This document shows, in pieces, positions 1 through 7,876 of a stretch of DNA of 64,000 bases. This DNA comes from Metallococcus carri. GTDB lineage: Bacteria > Actinomycetota > Actinomycetes > Actinomycetales > Dermatophilaceae. Every line of letters begins with the position of its first letter. Position 1 is the stretch's first letter. The translations under genes and the position numbers were made by a program. The notes under the pieces are model-generated. The model was given only the letters and a program-made list of their open reading frames with translations, searched no databases and was not told the origin of the DNA. The stretch lies in NCBI RefSeq assembly GCF_011440275.1, contig NZ_JAAOIV010000001.1, positions 62,001 to 126,000 of the forward strand, read 5' to 3'.

Positions 1-1
1 G

Positions 2-697
2 CGCGCGGTCATCTGCGAGGGGCTCGAACTCGCCGCGGGTGAGAACGTGCTGATGAAGCCCTTCGATCTGGAGATCTGGTATGGCGAGCGCGTGGCCGTC
101 CTCGGGTCGAACGGCTCGGGCAAGAGCCACTTCCTGCGACTGCTCGCTGCCGGTGGATCCGACCCGGACGTCGAGCACCAGCCGGTCGGCGACATGGTGC
201 CGGAAACCGTTGCGCACCAAGGGAATGCGCGCCTCGGCTCGCGCGTGCGACCGGGCTGGTTCGCCCAGACCCACCAGCACGCCGGCCTGAACGACCGCAC
301 GCTGCTGGAGATCCTGCACCGCGGCGACGAACATCGCGAGGGTATGCCGCGCGAGCAGGCGTCGCGTGCGCTCGACCGGTACGAGCTAGCCCGCTCGGCG
401 GAGCAGACCTTCGGATCGTTGTCGGGCGGACAGCAGGCGCGCTTCCAGATCCTCCTGCTGGAACTCTCTGGCGCGACGCTGCTGTTGCTCGACGAGCCGA
501 CCGACAACCTCGACCTCCATTCGGCCGAGGCGCTCGAAGACGGGCTCGAACAGTTCGACGGGACCGTCATCGCGGTGACCCACGACCGATGGTTCGCGCG
601 CGGCTTCGACCGTTACCTGGTGTTCGGCGCGGACGGTCGGGTCTACGAGTCGGCCGAGCCGGTGTGGGACGAAAGCCGGGTGCAGCGGCGGCGGTGA
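2..697 (+). CDS. ABC-F family ATP-binding protein, C-terminal part (5'-truncated by window)
   Basis: The reading frame is open to the window edge, so the N-terminal half lies outside. What remains is one complete nucleotide-binding domain: Walker A GSNGSGKS (about positions 104-127), signature LSGGQQ, Walker B LLLLDEPTDNLD and the switch His in VTHDRW. The DEPTDNLD form and the absence of membrane segments fit ABC-F proteins, which are soluble ATPases acting on ribosomes (translation factors or ribosome-protection resistance proteins). A GTG at 47 could serve as a start but would remove conserved sequence ahead of Walker A. The subfamily cannot be told without the first domain and the interdomain linker. 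Confidence 0.8.
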   Translation, partial: RAVICEGLELAAGENVLMKPFDLEIWYGERVAVLGSNGSGKSHFLRLLAAGGSDPDVEHQPVGDMVPETVAHQGNARLGSRVRPGWFAQTHQHAGLNDRTLLEILHRGDEHREGMPREQASRALDRYELARSAEQTFGSLSGGQQARFQILLLELSGATLLLLDEPTDNLDLHSAEALEDGLEQFDGTVIAVTHDRWFARGFDRYLVFGADGRVYESAEPVWDESRVQRRR

Positions 698-711
698 TCG
701 CACCCACTCGC

Positions 712-1146
712 GGTTGAGCGAGCGGAGCGAGTCGAAACCACCCTCCCCGTCGCCGGTTGAGCGAGCGGAGCGAGTCGAAACCACCCGCCCCGTCGCCGGT
801 TGAGCGAGCGGAGCGAGTCGAAACCACCCGCCCCGTCGCCGGTTGAGCGAGCGCAGCGAATCGAAACCAGCCTCCCCGTCGCCGGTTGAGCGAGCGGAGC
901 GAGTCGAAACCAGCTGGCGTTCAACGGGTTTCGACGCGGACTCGGCTAGCGCCTCGTCCTTGCTCAACCACCGGAAGTGCGGCGCAGCACCCCCTCTCGC
1001 CGGTTGAGCGAGCGGAGCGAGTCGAAACCACCCTCCCCGTCGCCGGTTGAGCGAGCGCGCCGAGTCGAAACCAACTGGCGTTCAACGGGTTTCGACGCGG
1101 ACTCGGCTAGCGCCTCGTCCTTGCTCAACCCCCGGAAGTGCGTCAA
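712..1146. repeat. Tandem intergenic array of a 28-bp element (7 copies)
   Basis: The 505-bp gap 698-1202 is filled by copies of a 28-bp unit that begins GGTTGAGCGAGCGGAGCGAG and ends TCGAAACC. Copies start at 712, 755, 798, 841, 884, 1002 and 1045; the first five, and the last two, are exactly 43 bp apart. Copies 4 and 7 carry substitutions in the central GCGGAGCGAG. A longer block (884 to about 985) is repeated at 1045 to about 1146, including an inverted-type segment GGTTTCGAC...GCTCAACC. The GAGCGAGCGGAGCGAG core is quasi-palindromic, so this is a REP/BIME-like element. Open frames across it are not genes. Confidence 0.85.
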
Positions 1147-1180
1147 AACCCCCGGGGGAAGGCGGTCGCTATAACCGCCA
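1145..1180 (-). terminator. Possible terminator of the gentisate operon
   Basis: Just past the stop of the last operon gene on the minus strand lies an inverted repeat, GGCGGT (1161-1166) and ACCGCC (1174-1179) with a 7-nt loop. On the minus strand it is followed by a run of C then G and a short T-run (TTTT, about 1145-1148). The stem is short and the T-run is 15 nt away, so this is tentative. Confidence 0.3.
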
Positions 1181-1202
1181 GATTCCTCTACTACGGATGT
1201 CG

Positions 1203-1913
1203 TTAGAGCCAGGGCGGGAGCTGCGGGGGTGCCTCGCTGGTGAGCGCCGGACCGGGACGGCCGGCGAGATAGGCGGCGATGGCCGGCAGGCTGCCGGTCA
1301 CTCGGGTTGCCTGGTCGCCCGAGCCGTTTGCGCCGCTCACCTGCCAGCGGCCGGCGCCGTCGTCGGCGACCAGATCGAGAGCAGGACCGTCGCCCCGGGA
1401 CCGCTGCCGGGTGATGTCGCCGACAAGCTGCACCAGGAAATCCCGTGGCAGGTCGGTGAAACCGACGCCGACGGCGAGATCGACCGAGTGGATCAGCACC
1501 TCGCGCGCACGCATCCACACCGTCGCGCTGGCCGGCACCGGCAGACCCTTGCTGGTGCGGACCTCGCGCGCCCATGCCTCCGGCGTCAGCGCGTCGAAGG
1601 CCTGAGCCAGCCGGTCCGCCGACAGCTTCACCCGAGCCCGCAACTCACTGGGCGGCTGACCAGCACCCCGCTCGATGTCGGCTTCCCGTTGCGCCGCAGA
1701 GGCATACATCGGGGTCTCCACGCCGGTCGCGGCCCAGTGCACGAGGTTGCCGAGCGCGTCGGCGTTGTCGGCCACATGGGCGATGAGGTGCGCCCGGGTC
1801 CAGCCCGGCAGCGCGCTCGGTTCGGCGAACTGTGCGTCCGCAATGCCGTCGACGGTCTGCACAAACAGCTCGGTGCCCTCGTCGGTCATTCTCCGGGTGT
1901 CCCCAGTGCTCAC
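1203..1913 (-). CDS. Mycothiol-dependent maleylpyruvate isomerase
   Basis: Converts maleylpyruvate, the ring-cleavage product of gentisate, to fumarylpyruvate using mycothiol. The 236-residue protein has the DinB-like four-helix fold signature: a metal-ligand His in LIAHVADN (residue 46) and the Glu/His pair in REVLIHSVD (138/142), the pattern known from the Corynebacterium glutamicum enzyme. The GTG start at 1913 is chosen because it overlaps the upstream stop as GTGA (1910-1913), implying translational coupling; an in-frame ATG eight codons later is an alternative. It is the last gene of the gentisate operon. Requiring mycothiol also marks the host as an actinobacterium. Confidence 0.85.
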   Translation of the reverse strand: MSTGDTRRMTDEGTELFVQTVDGIADAQFAEPSALPGWTRAHLIAHVADNADALGNLVHWAATGVETPMYASAAQREADIERGAGQPPSELRARVKLSADRLAQAFDALTPEAWAREVRTSKGLPVPASATVWMRAREVLIHSVDLAVGVGFTDLPRDFLVQLVGDITRQRSRGDGPALDLVADDGAGRWQVSGANGSGDQATRVTGSLPAIAAYLAGRPGPALTSEAPPQLPPWL

Positions 1914-2755
1914 GAGATTCCTCCGTCCGCGACCACGACATTCTCGCATCGTCCGAGGCCGTCCACTTCGGTGATGACCGATTGCCCCGGCGTCAGGTAG
2001 CGGGCCGGGGTGCGCGCGTGCCCCACGCCGCCGGGCGTGCCCGTGGCGATGACATCGCCCGGGACGAGAGTGACCATCGTCGACAGATAGGACACCAGGT
2101 CGACCGGGTCGAAAAGCAGGTCACCCGTGGTGTCCTGCTGCATCAGTTCGCCGTCAACGAGGGTGCGTATGCCGAGCGCCGGCCGGGTGCCGCCCGGCAG
2201 TTCGTCGGGTGTGACGAGCCAGGGACCGAGCGGCGAGGTCGCCTCCCAGTTCTTGCCCTGCATCCACTCCTTGGTGCGGAACTGCCAGTCCCGGCAGGTC
2301 ACGTCGTTGAACACCGCGAAGCCGGCAATCGCCTCGGCCGCCTCAGATTCCGACGCCCGCCGCACGGGCGCGCCGACGATCACCGCCAGCTCGGCCTCCC
2401 AGTCGAAGGCCTCGGTCTCGACCGGCCGCCGCAGCGCATCGTGCGCGCCGACGAGCGTCTCGGCATATTTGGTGAAGAGGGTGGGATAGCGCGGCAGGTC
2501 CCGGCCCATCTCCTGAATGTGGGTGCGGTAATTCAGCCCGACGCAGGCGATCTTGCCCGGAGCCGGGATCAGCGGCGCGTAGGACAAATCAATCACGGCC
2601 AGGGTCGCTCCCCGCGCCGACTCGGCGACCGACCGCCAATCGGGCAATGTCAGCAGCCGACCGACGTCTGGGTAGTCGAGCCGAACGGCGGTCTCACCAT
2701 CGATGCGGACCGCCGTGGTGCGGCCGTCGTCGAGTCGGACGGTCGCGAGCTTCAT
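1910..2755 (-). CDS. Fumarylacetoacetate hydrolase family protein, probable fumarylpyruvate hydrolase
   Basis: Expected to hydrolyse fumarylpyruvate to fumarate and pyruvate, the last step of the gentisate pathway. The 281-residue protein has a short N-terminal domain and the FAH catalytic domain, with metal ligands Glu120 and Glu122 in DWEAELAVIVG and Asp151 in FNDVTCRDWQ; GKNWEATSPLGPW and ATGTPGGVG are typical of the family. ATGA overlaps join it to the dioxygenase upstream (2752-2755) and the isomerase downstream. The family also includes 2-hydroxyhepta-2,4-diene-1,7-dioate isomerases and acylpyruvases; the operon context decides for fumarylpyruvate. Confidence 0.85.
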   Translation of the reverse strand: MKLATVRLDDGRTTAVRIDGETAVRLDYPDVGRLLTLPDWRSVAESARGATLAVIDLSYAPLIPAPGKIACVGLNYRTHIQEMGRDLPRYPTLFTKYAETLVGAHDALRRPVETEAFDWEAELAVIVGAPVRRASESEAAEAIAGFAVFNDVTCRDWQFRTKEWMQGKNWEATSPLGPWLVTPDELPGGTRPALGIRTLVDGELMQQDTTGDLLFDPVDLVSYLSTMVTLVPGDVIATGTPGGVGHARTPARYLTPGQSVITEVDGLGRCENVVVADGGIS

Positions 2756-3882
2756 CGTGGGTCTCCTTCGGTCGAGCGCGCGAGTCCGAGCGCTTCGAAA
2801 ATCGGTGCGTCAGTGAACTGAAAAAGATCGAGCGCGCCGGAATCCGAATCGGACGCCGAGGCCTCCGACCGGATCGACAGCGGCTGCCAGGAGGGCACGA
2901 CGAACAGGTCGCCGCGCGCCACCCGCCAGGTCTCCTGCCCGACGGTCACGCTGCCGCTGCCGTCGAAGACCTGATAGACCGACGAGCCGGCCTCGCGGCG
3001 GGGTGCCGTCTCCACGCCGCGGACGATGCGGTGGAACTCCGCACGGATCGTGGGCAGCACGTCGGCTCCGGTCGTCGGGCTGACGTAACGGACCGCGGCG
3101 TGCCCGGGTTCGAGGGTGCCGGGGTCACCATCGTGTTCAAGCCGCAGTTGGTCGGTGAGGGCGGCATCGGTGTGCTCCCAGCGGTAGCACAGCAGCGGCG
3201 TCGCTGCGGTCGGACCAGGCTTCGACACCGGTCGCAGGCCGGGATGCGACCACAGGTGCTCCGAGCGTGAGCGAGCGGGCGTGGTCCGTTCGGCCGCATC
3301 CAGCCGGTCGCGGCCGAACTCGAAGAACTGCGACTCGATGCCGCACTGGAACGGGATGTCCAACCCGTCGATCCAGGCCATCGGGGTCGTCGCGGCGTTG
3401 TGGTGGGCGTGCAGACTCCAGCCCGGTTGGGGCAGGAAGTCACCGCGGCGCATGGGCACCGGGTCCCCTTCGACCACCGTCCACACCCCCTCGCCTTCGA
3501 CGACGAAGCGGAACGCGTTTTGGGTATGCCGGTGCTCGGGTGCGTCCTCCCCCGGCATGAGGTACTGGATCGCGGCCCACAAGGTGGGGGTGGCGAACGG
3601 CATACCGCCCAGTCCCGGATTGGCGAGGGCGATCGCGCGCCGCTCGCCTCCGCGACCGACGGGCACCAGGGTGCCGGCTCGTTCGGCCAGGCCGAGCAGC
3701 TCGCGCCAGGACCACCGGTGCGGTTGGGCGCGCGAGCGCGGGTGGGCTGGCATCAACTCACCGATTTCAGTCCACAGCGGTACGAGTTGCTCCTTGTCGA
3801 ACCCGCGGTAGAGGTCGGCGAGCTCGGGCGAGGGCAGCGGCTGGCCGGGCGCGTCCGGCGCAGGGATCGCAGGGTCGGTCAT
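2752..3882 (-). CDS. Gentisate 1,2-dioxygenase
   Basis: Ring-cleaving Fe(II) dioxygenase that opens gentisate (2,5-dihydroxybenzoate) to maleylpyruvate. The 376-residue bicupin has the N-terminal cupin iron site in PEHRHTQNAFRFVVEGEG (His117, His119) and the third ligand region in GWSLHAHHN (about His158-160); IDGLDIPFQ follows, as in known gentisate dioxygenases. The second cupin lies around residues 290-350. Length matches the family. It sits 27 bp after the transporter gene and overlaps the hydrolase by 4 bp, so transport, cleavage, isomerisation and hydrolysis are encoded in pathway order. Confidence 0.92.
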   Translation of the reverse strand: MTDPAIPAPDAPGQPLPSPELADLYRGFDKEQLVPLWTEIGELMPAHPRSRAQPHRWSWRELLGLAERAGTLVPVGRGGERRAIALANPGLGGMPFATPTLWAAIQYLMPGEDAPEHRHTQNAFRFVVEGEGVWTVVEGDPVPMRRGDFLPQPGWSLHAHHNAATTPMAWIDGLDIPFQCGIESQFFEFGRDRLDAAERTTPARSRSEHLWSHPGLRPVSKPGPTAATPLLCYRWEHTDAALTDQLRLEHDGDPGTLEPGHAAVRYVSPTTGADVLPTIRAEFHRIVRGVETAPRREAGSSVYQVFDGSGSVTVGQETWRVARGDLFVVPSWQPLSIRSEASASDSDSGALDLFQFTDAPIFEALGLARSTEGDPR

Positions 3883-3909
3883 CGGGTGTCCTTTCGGGCA
3901 GTTCGGGGT

Positions 3910-5226
3910 TCAGGCGACGGCCGTCTGCGGCTCGGTGCGACGGCCTGGGCGCACCGCCAGCGAGGTCGTCCACAGCAGCACCGCGGCGGCGACGGCGGCG
4001 AGGGAGAAGGTCAGGAAGTTGCTGCCGACACCCAATTTCGCGTCGATCAGCCAGCCGCCGACCTGCGGCGCCAGCACCGCACCGATCCGACCGAAGCCGA
4101 GCGCGAAGCCCAAGGCTGTGCCGCGCAGCTCGGGCGGATAGTGGCCGGCGATCGCGGCGAGGATGAGGCACTGGGTGCCATGCGTGCCGATGCCGGCGAC
4201 GATGAGCGCGGCGTAGACGGCGGACGACTGCGAGGGATACGTCAGCAACAGGCTGAGCGCCACACCTGCGGCGAAGGCTGCGCCCGCCGCGCTGCGCAAT
4301 GGTCCGAACCGGACGCCGGCCCAGGCGGTGAGCGTGGAGCCGATCACCGCGCCGATGTTAAGCGCGAGCAGGAAGGTGAGCGGCTTGCCGAGATCGAATC
4401 GGTGATCGGACGCCATCAGCTTGGGCAGCCAGGTCGCCAGGCCGTACCACGCGAAGAGGGTCACGACGGTGGCCAGGGAGAACAGGACCGTCACCTTCCG
4501 CCACGGCGGCTGTATGACGGTCGCGAAGCTCGGCCGTGCCTGCGCGGGGGCCGCCCGGTCGGGCAGCCCGTAGCGCGCAGCGCCGCGCGCGGCCTCCTCG
4601 ATCCGGCCCTGGCTGCGCAGCCAAGTTGGCGACTCCGGCAGCAGCCACACGCACACCGGCAGGAGCACGACCACGGCGACCGCGCCGACGGCATACATCG
4701 CTCGCCAGCCCGGCCCCGGCAGGATCACCAGCCCGAGCAGCGCGGCGATCGACCCGCCGATCGGGACACCGGACATCATCACCGTCGCGACCACCGAGCG
4801 GTGTCGGTCGCCGACGAACTCGGCGGTGAGCGCGTTGGCCGACGGCACGAGGCCGCCGAGGCCGATGCCCGCGACGAACCGCAGCAGCCCGAAGACCTCC
4901 GCGCTCGGAGCAACCGCGCACAACGTGCTGAAGACCGAGAACCACAGCGTCGCCCAGATGATCGTGCGACGACGCCCGATGCGGTCGGCCAGATAGCCGG
5001 CTCCCAGCGCACCGACGAGCATGCCGGCGAAGGCGAGGCTGCCGATCGTGCCGGCGGAGGAGGGTGTCAGCCCCCAGCCGGGCTCCTTGAGCAGCGGCGG
5101 GATCGTGGTGCCGTAGACGATGAGGTCGTAACCGTCGAAGACCACGACGAGCCAGCACAGCAGCACGACCACCCAGGGAGAGCGCCGCCGTGACGGGCGC
5201 GCGTTCGCGGGAGTTGAATCAGTCAT
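3910..5226 (-). CDS. MFS transporter, aromatic acid:H+ symporter family (probable gentisate/benzoate importer)
   Basis: A 438-residue protein with about twelve hydrophobic segments. The first helix carries DGYDLIVYGTTIPPLL, the DGxD signature of aromatic acid:H+ symporters, and the cytoplasmic loop motif LADRIGRRRTI follows. It is the first gene of the operon, next to gentisate dioxygenase, so gentisate or a precursor such as 3-hydroxybenzoate or salicylate is the likely substrate (compare GenK of C. glutamicum). No monooxygenase for those precursors is visible here, which favours gentisate itself or a supply encoded elsewhere. ATG start with divergent IclR gene 49 bp away. Confidence 0.85.
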   Translation of the reverse strand: MTDSTPANARPSRRRSPWVVVLLCWLVVVFDGYDLIVYGTTIPPLLKEPGWGLTPSSAGTIGSLAFAGMLVGALGAGYLADRIGRRRTIIWATLWFSVFSTLCAVAPSAEVFGLLRFVAGIGLGGLVPSANALTAEFVGDRHRSVVATVMMSGVPIGGSIAALLGLVILPGPGWRAMYAVGAVAVVVLLPVCVWLLPESPTWLRSQGRIEEAARGAARYGLPDRAAPAQARPSFATVIQPPWRKVTVLFSLATVVTLFAWYGLATWLPKLMASDHRFDLGKPLTFLLALNIGAVIGSTLTAWAGVRFGPLRSAAGAAFAAGVALSLLLTYPSQSSAVYAALIVAGIGTHGTQCLILAAIAGHYPPELRGTALGFALGFGRIGAVLAPQVGGWLIDAKLGVGSNFLTFSLAAVAAAVLLWTTSLAVRPGRRTEPQTAVA

Positions 5227-5257
5227 GCCGGGCAGCGTGATGGATGTCTCACGGTGA

Positions 5258-5272
5258 AGAACATAGAGTTCT
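5258..5272. promoter_or_regulatory. Candidate IclR operator between divergent gentisate operon and regulator
   Basis: The 49-bp divergent spacer contains the inverted repeat AGAAC-ATAGA-GTTCT, ending three bases before the regulator's ATG. A site here would control both the gentisate operon and the regulator gene. This is a perfect 5-bp-arm palindrome seen in the sequence; binding is inferred. Confidence 0.45.
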
Positions 5273-5275
5273 GCT

Positions 5276-6052
5276 ATGAAGAACGCACCCGCCTATGCGG
5301 TGAGCAGTGTGGACCACGCCTTGCAGATCGCGGTGATGCTGCAGGTCGAGGGACCGCTGTCGCTGTCCGAGTGTGCTCGGCGGCTCGGCATCGCGCGCTC
5401 GACCGCTCACCGGCTGCTGGCACAACTGGTCTATCGCGACTTCGCTCGGCAGAGCGACGACCGGCTCTATCACGCTGGACCGGTGATTTCCCTTGCGGCA
5501 CATGGACGTTCGCGCACCGCATTGTTGCGCAGCGTCGCCCTGCCGCATCTGCACGCCCTCGTCGAACGCTGCGGCGAATCGGTCAACCTCGTCGCGCTTG
5601 CGGGCGACTACGTGCGGTTCATCGGTTCGGTCGAGTGCAGCCAGCCGTTGCACGTCGGCAATCGCGAGGGGATGGTCTTCCCGGCCCACCTCACCTCCGG
5701 GGGCAAGCTCATCCTCGCCGACCTGCCCCCGGACGAGGTCACCGCGCTGTATGCCGAGGAGCGCTGGGAAGGGCGCCTCGACCAGCGTCCGTCACTGCCG
5801 GCGCTGCGGCGCGAGCTCACCGGCGTCCGGCGCGCCGGCTTCGCGCTCAACCGCGATCGCACCGAGACTGGGGTCACCGCGGTCTCGCGGCCGATCCGGG
5901 CTCCCGGCGCGCCCGCGGAGGCCGCTGTGGCCATCTCGATGCCGTCGGCGCGGTTCCGCTCACAGGACCTGCAGGACTATCTGACGATGCTGGCGGTCAC
6001 CGCGCGTGACATCGAGCAGGATTTCGCGCGAGCACTCGCCGACGTCGGCTGA
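5276..6052 (+). CDS. IclR-family transcriptional regulator of gentisate catabolism
   Basis: A 258-residue protein with an N-terminal winged helix-turn-helix (LSLSECARRLGIARSTAHRL, about residues 28-47) and the C-terminal IclR effector-binding domain (about 80-250), whose ligand pocket commonly binds aromatic acids. It is transcribed divergently from the gentisate operon, with a palindrome just before its start codon, so it probably responds to gentisate or a related acid; C. glutamicum GenR is an IclR-type regulator of the same pathway. Its start codon lies so close to the palindrome that the transcript may have a very short leader. Confidence 0.85.
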   Translation: MKNAPAYAVSSVDHALQIAVMLQVEGPLSLSECARRLGIARSTAHRLLAQLVYRDFARQSDDRLYHAGPVISLAAHGRSRTALLRSVALPHLHALVERCGESVNLVALAGDYVRFIGSVECSQPLHVGNREGMVFPAHLTSGGKLILADLPPDEVTALYAEERWEGRLDQRPSLPALRRELTGVRRAGFALNRDRTETGVTAVSRPIRAPGAPAEAAVAISMPSARFRSQDLQDYLTMLAVTARDIEQDFARALADVG

Positions 6053-6058
6053 CTGCGG

Positions 6059-7399
6059 TCAACGCGTGGCGTCGTAGCGGCGCAGCGCCTCCCTGCGCTC
6101 CTCCGCGTGATCGACGATCGGTGCGGGATAGCCGTCCGCTCCACCGTGCTTCCACGGCTCGTGCGCGGCAGCTCCCGCCAGCCCGCGCAGTTGCGGCACC
6201 CAGCGCCGCACGTACTCCCCCTCCGGATCGAATTTGCGGCCCTGGGTCACCGGGTTGAAGACCCGGAAGTAAGGCGCGGCGTCGGTGCCGGTGCCGGCGG
6301 TCCACTGCCAGCCGTGGTTGTTGGAGGCCGGGTCGCCGTCGATCAGGTGGTCCAGGAAGTGCCGCGCACCGACCGGCCACCACACGTGCAGGTCCTTGGT
6401 GAGGAAGCTCGCGGTGATCATCCGCACCCGGTTGTGCATCCAGCCCTCGGCGAACAGTTGGCGCATGCCCGCGTCGACAATCGGTATGCCGGTCTCGCCC
6501 GCCTTCCAGGCCGCCACCGCCTCGGGCGCGTCGTCGTAGACCATCGACGCCAGTCCCGGCCGCAGGTCGCTCCAGAGCGCATTCGGGTTGTGCCACAACA
6601 CATCTGCGTAGAACTCGCGCCAGGCGAGCTCGGTGCGGAAGGTCTCGGCGCCACTGCCCGTGACCTCTGCCAGGTCGGCGAGGAGCGTGCGCGGGTGCAG
6701 CACGCCGAAGCGCAGATAGGGCGACAGCCGCGAGGTGGTGTCGAGGTCGGGCCGGTCGCGATCGGTGGCATAGGAGGCAAGATCGTCCGCGACGAACTCC
6801 CGCCAGCGGGCCAGTGCCGATGCTTCGCCCGCGCCGGGGAGCGCGACGTCGGCTTCGGCCGCGCTCGTTACCCGCGAGCTGGCCTCGTCATCGCCGTCGA
6901 GGCGAGCAACCCGAGGCGTGGCCCGCTCGGCCGGTGCGGGCCAGCCGTGCTCCCGCCAGGCCCGCGCGAAGGGCGTGAACACCTGGTAGGGGTCACCGGA
7001 GCCGTTGCGCACCAAGCCGGGACCCACGGCATACGGGCTCCCGGTCTCGACGAAGTCGATTCCGTTGTCCCGCAACGACTTTGCCACTGCCGCATCGCGC
7101 TGGCGGCCATAGGGAGTGCACTCCGCAGTCACGTGCACCGCGCGCGCATCGCTCTCGGAGACAACCCGCGGCACAACCTCACGCGGGTCTCCGAAGCGCA
7201 GCACCAGCCCACCGTCGAGCGAGGCATCCAGGGCCTGCAGCGTGCGCGCCAGCCACACCTGCCGCGGGGTCGGCTCGTCGGCCCAGATCGCCGGGTCGAC
7301 CACGAAGAGCGGCACGACCTCGTCCTCGGCGGCTGCCGCGAGCAGGGCCGGGTGGTCACCGAGCCGCAGGTCGCGACGGAACCACAGCACCGTGGTCAT
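6059..7399 (-). CDS. phr: Deoxyribodipyrimidine photolyase (class I CPD photolyase)
   Basis: Repairs cyclobutane pyrimidine dimers in DNA using blue light and FADH-. The 446-residue protein begins TVLWFRRDLRLGDHPALL (antenna-chromophore Rossmann domain, about 1-130), followed by the helical FAD domain with WREFYADVLWHNP, GWMHNRVRMI and NNHGWQWTAGTGTDAAPYFR, the class I signatures. The ATG at 7399 is chosen because it overlaps the ybaK stop as ATGA; a longer open frame upstream reads out of frame through ybaK and is spurious. It is the last gene of the cobalamin-riboswitch operon. Its end is 6 bp from the convergent iclR gene. Confidence 0.93.
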   Translation of the reverse strand: MTTVLWFRRDLRLGDHPALLAAAAEDEVVPLFVVDPAIWADEPTPRQVWLARTLQALDASLDGGLVLRFGDPREVVPRVVSESDARAVHVTAECTPYGRQRDAAVAKSLRDNGIDFVETGSPYAVGPGLVRNGSGDPYQVFTPFARAWREHGWPAPAERATPRVARLDGDDEASSRVTSAAEADVALPGAGEASALARWREFVADDLASYATDRDRPDLDTTSRLSPYLRFGVLHPRTLLADLAEVTGSGAETFRTELAWREFYADVLWHNPNALWSDLRPGLASMVYDDAPEAVAAWKAGETGIPIVDAGMRQLFAEGWMHNRVRMITASFLTKDLHVWWPVGARHFLDHLIDGDPASNNHGWQWTAGTGTDAAPYFRVFNPVTQGRKFDPEGEYVRRWVPQLRGLAGAAAHEPWKHGGADGYPAPIVDHAEERREALRRYDATR

Positions 7400-7863
7400 G
7401 GCGTGACCTGCACCGGTGTGCCGTCGGTGACCCTCAACAGTTCGTCGTAGGTCATCGACATGATCGACGCGGGTGTGCCGGCGGCGGCCCAAATTCGTTG
7501 GTAGACAGCCAGATCGGTGTCGACGAAGGTGCGCAGGGGCGTCGGGTGGCCGGTCGGCGCCACTCCCCCGATCACCTGGCCGGTCGCCGCACGCACCCGG
7601 GCTGCGGGCGCCTTGTCGATGCGGGTCGCCCCGATGACGCTCGCCAGATGGTCGGTGTCGACTCGGTGCGCACCGCTGGTCATCACCAGGATCGGCTCGT
7701 CGTCGGCGAGGAAGCACAAGCTGTTGGCGATCGCACCGACCTCGCAGCCAAGCGCTGCGGCGGCAAGCTGGGCGGTGCGCACCTCCTCGCCGAGCACCCG
7801 GAAGTCGGGCTCGACCCCGCGATCACGCATGTGGTGCAGGACGAGGGCGTTGGTCTGGTGCAT
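7396..7863 (-). CDS. YbaK/EbsC-type aminoacyl-tRNA deacylase-like protein
   Basis: A 155-residue single-domain protein of the YbaK/ProX superfamily, trans-editing enzymes that hydrolyse mischarged tRNAs such as Cys- or Ala-tRNA(Pro). Visible family features are LGCEVGAIANSLCFLADDEP, VMTSGAHRVDT and GQVIGGVAPTGHP. The ATG at 7863 is chosen because it lies 13 bp after btuD and gives the normal length; codons upstream read into the ABC gene. It overlaps the photolyase start by 4 bp, so the two are translationally coupled. The tRNA substrate cannot be told from sequence. Confidence 0.82.
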   Translation of the reverse strand: MHQTNALVLHHMRDRGVEPDFRVLGEEVRTAQLAAAALGCEVGAIANSLCFLADDEPILVMTSGAHRVDTDHLASVIGATRIDKAPAARVRAATGQVIGGVAPTGHPTPLRTFVDTDLAVYQRIWAAAGTPASIMSMTYDELLRVTDGTPVQVTP

Positions 7864-7876
7864 GCCCCCGATGCTG

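Noticed and set aside
386-1575. Minus- and plus-strand open frames running through the repeat array, with recurring RSARSTGDG-type peptides
   Set aside because: They are translations of the tandem repeat, have no homologous domain, and the same peptide recurs in several frames.
7400-7717. N-terminal extension of the photolyase
   Set aside because: The extension reads ybaK out of frame; the ATG at 7399 overlaps the ybaK stop and starts the conserved sequence.
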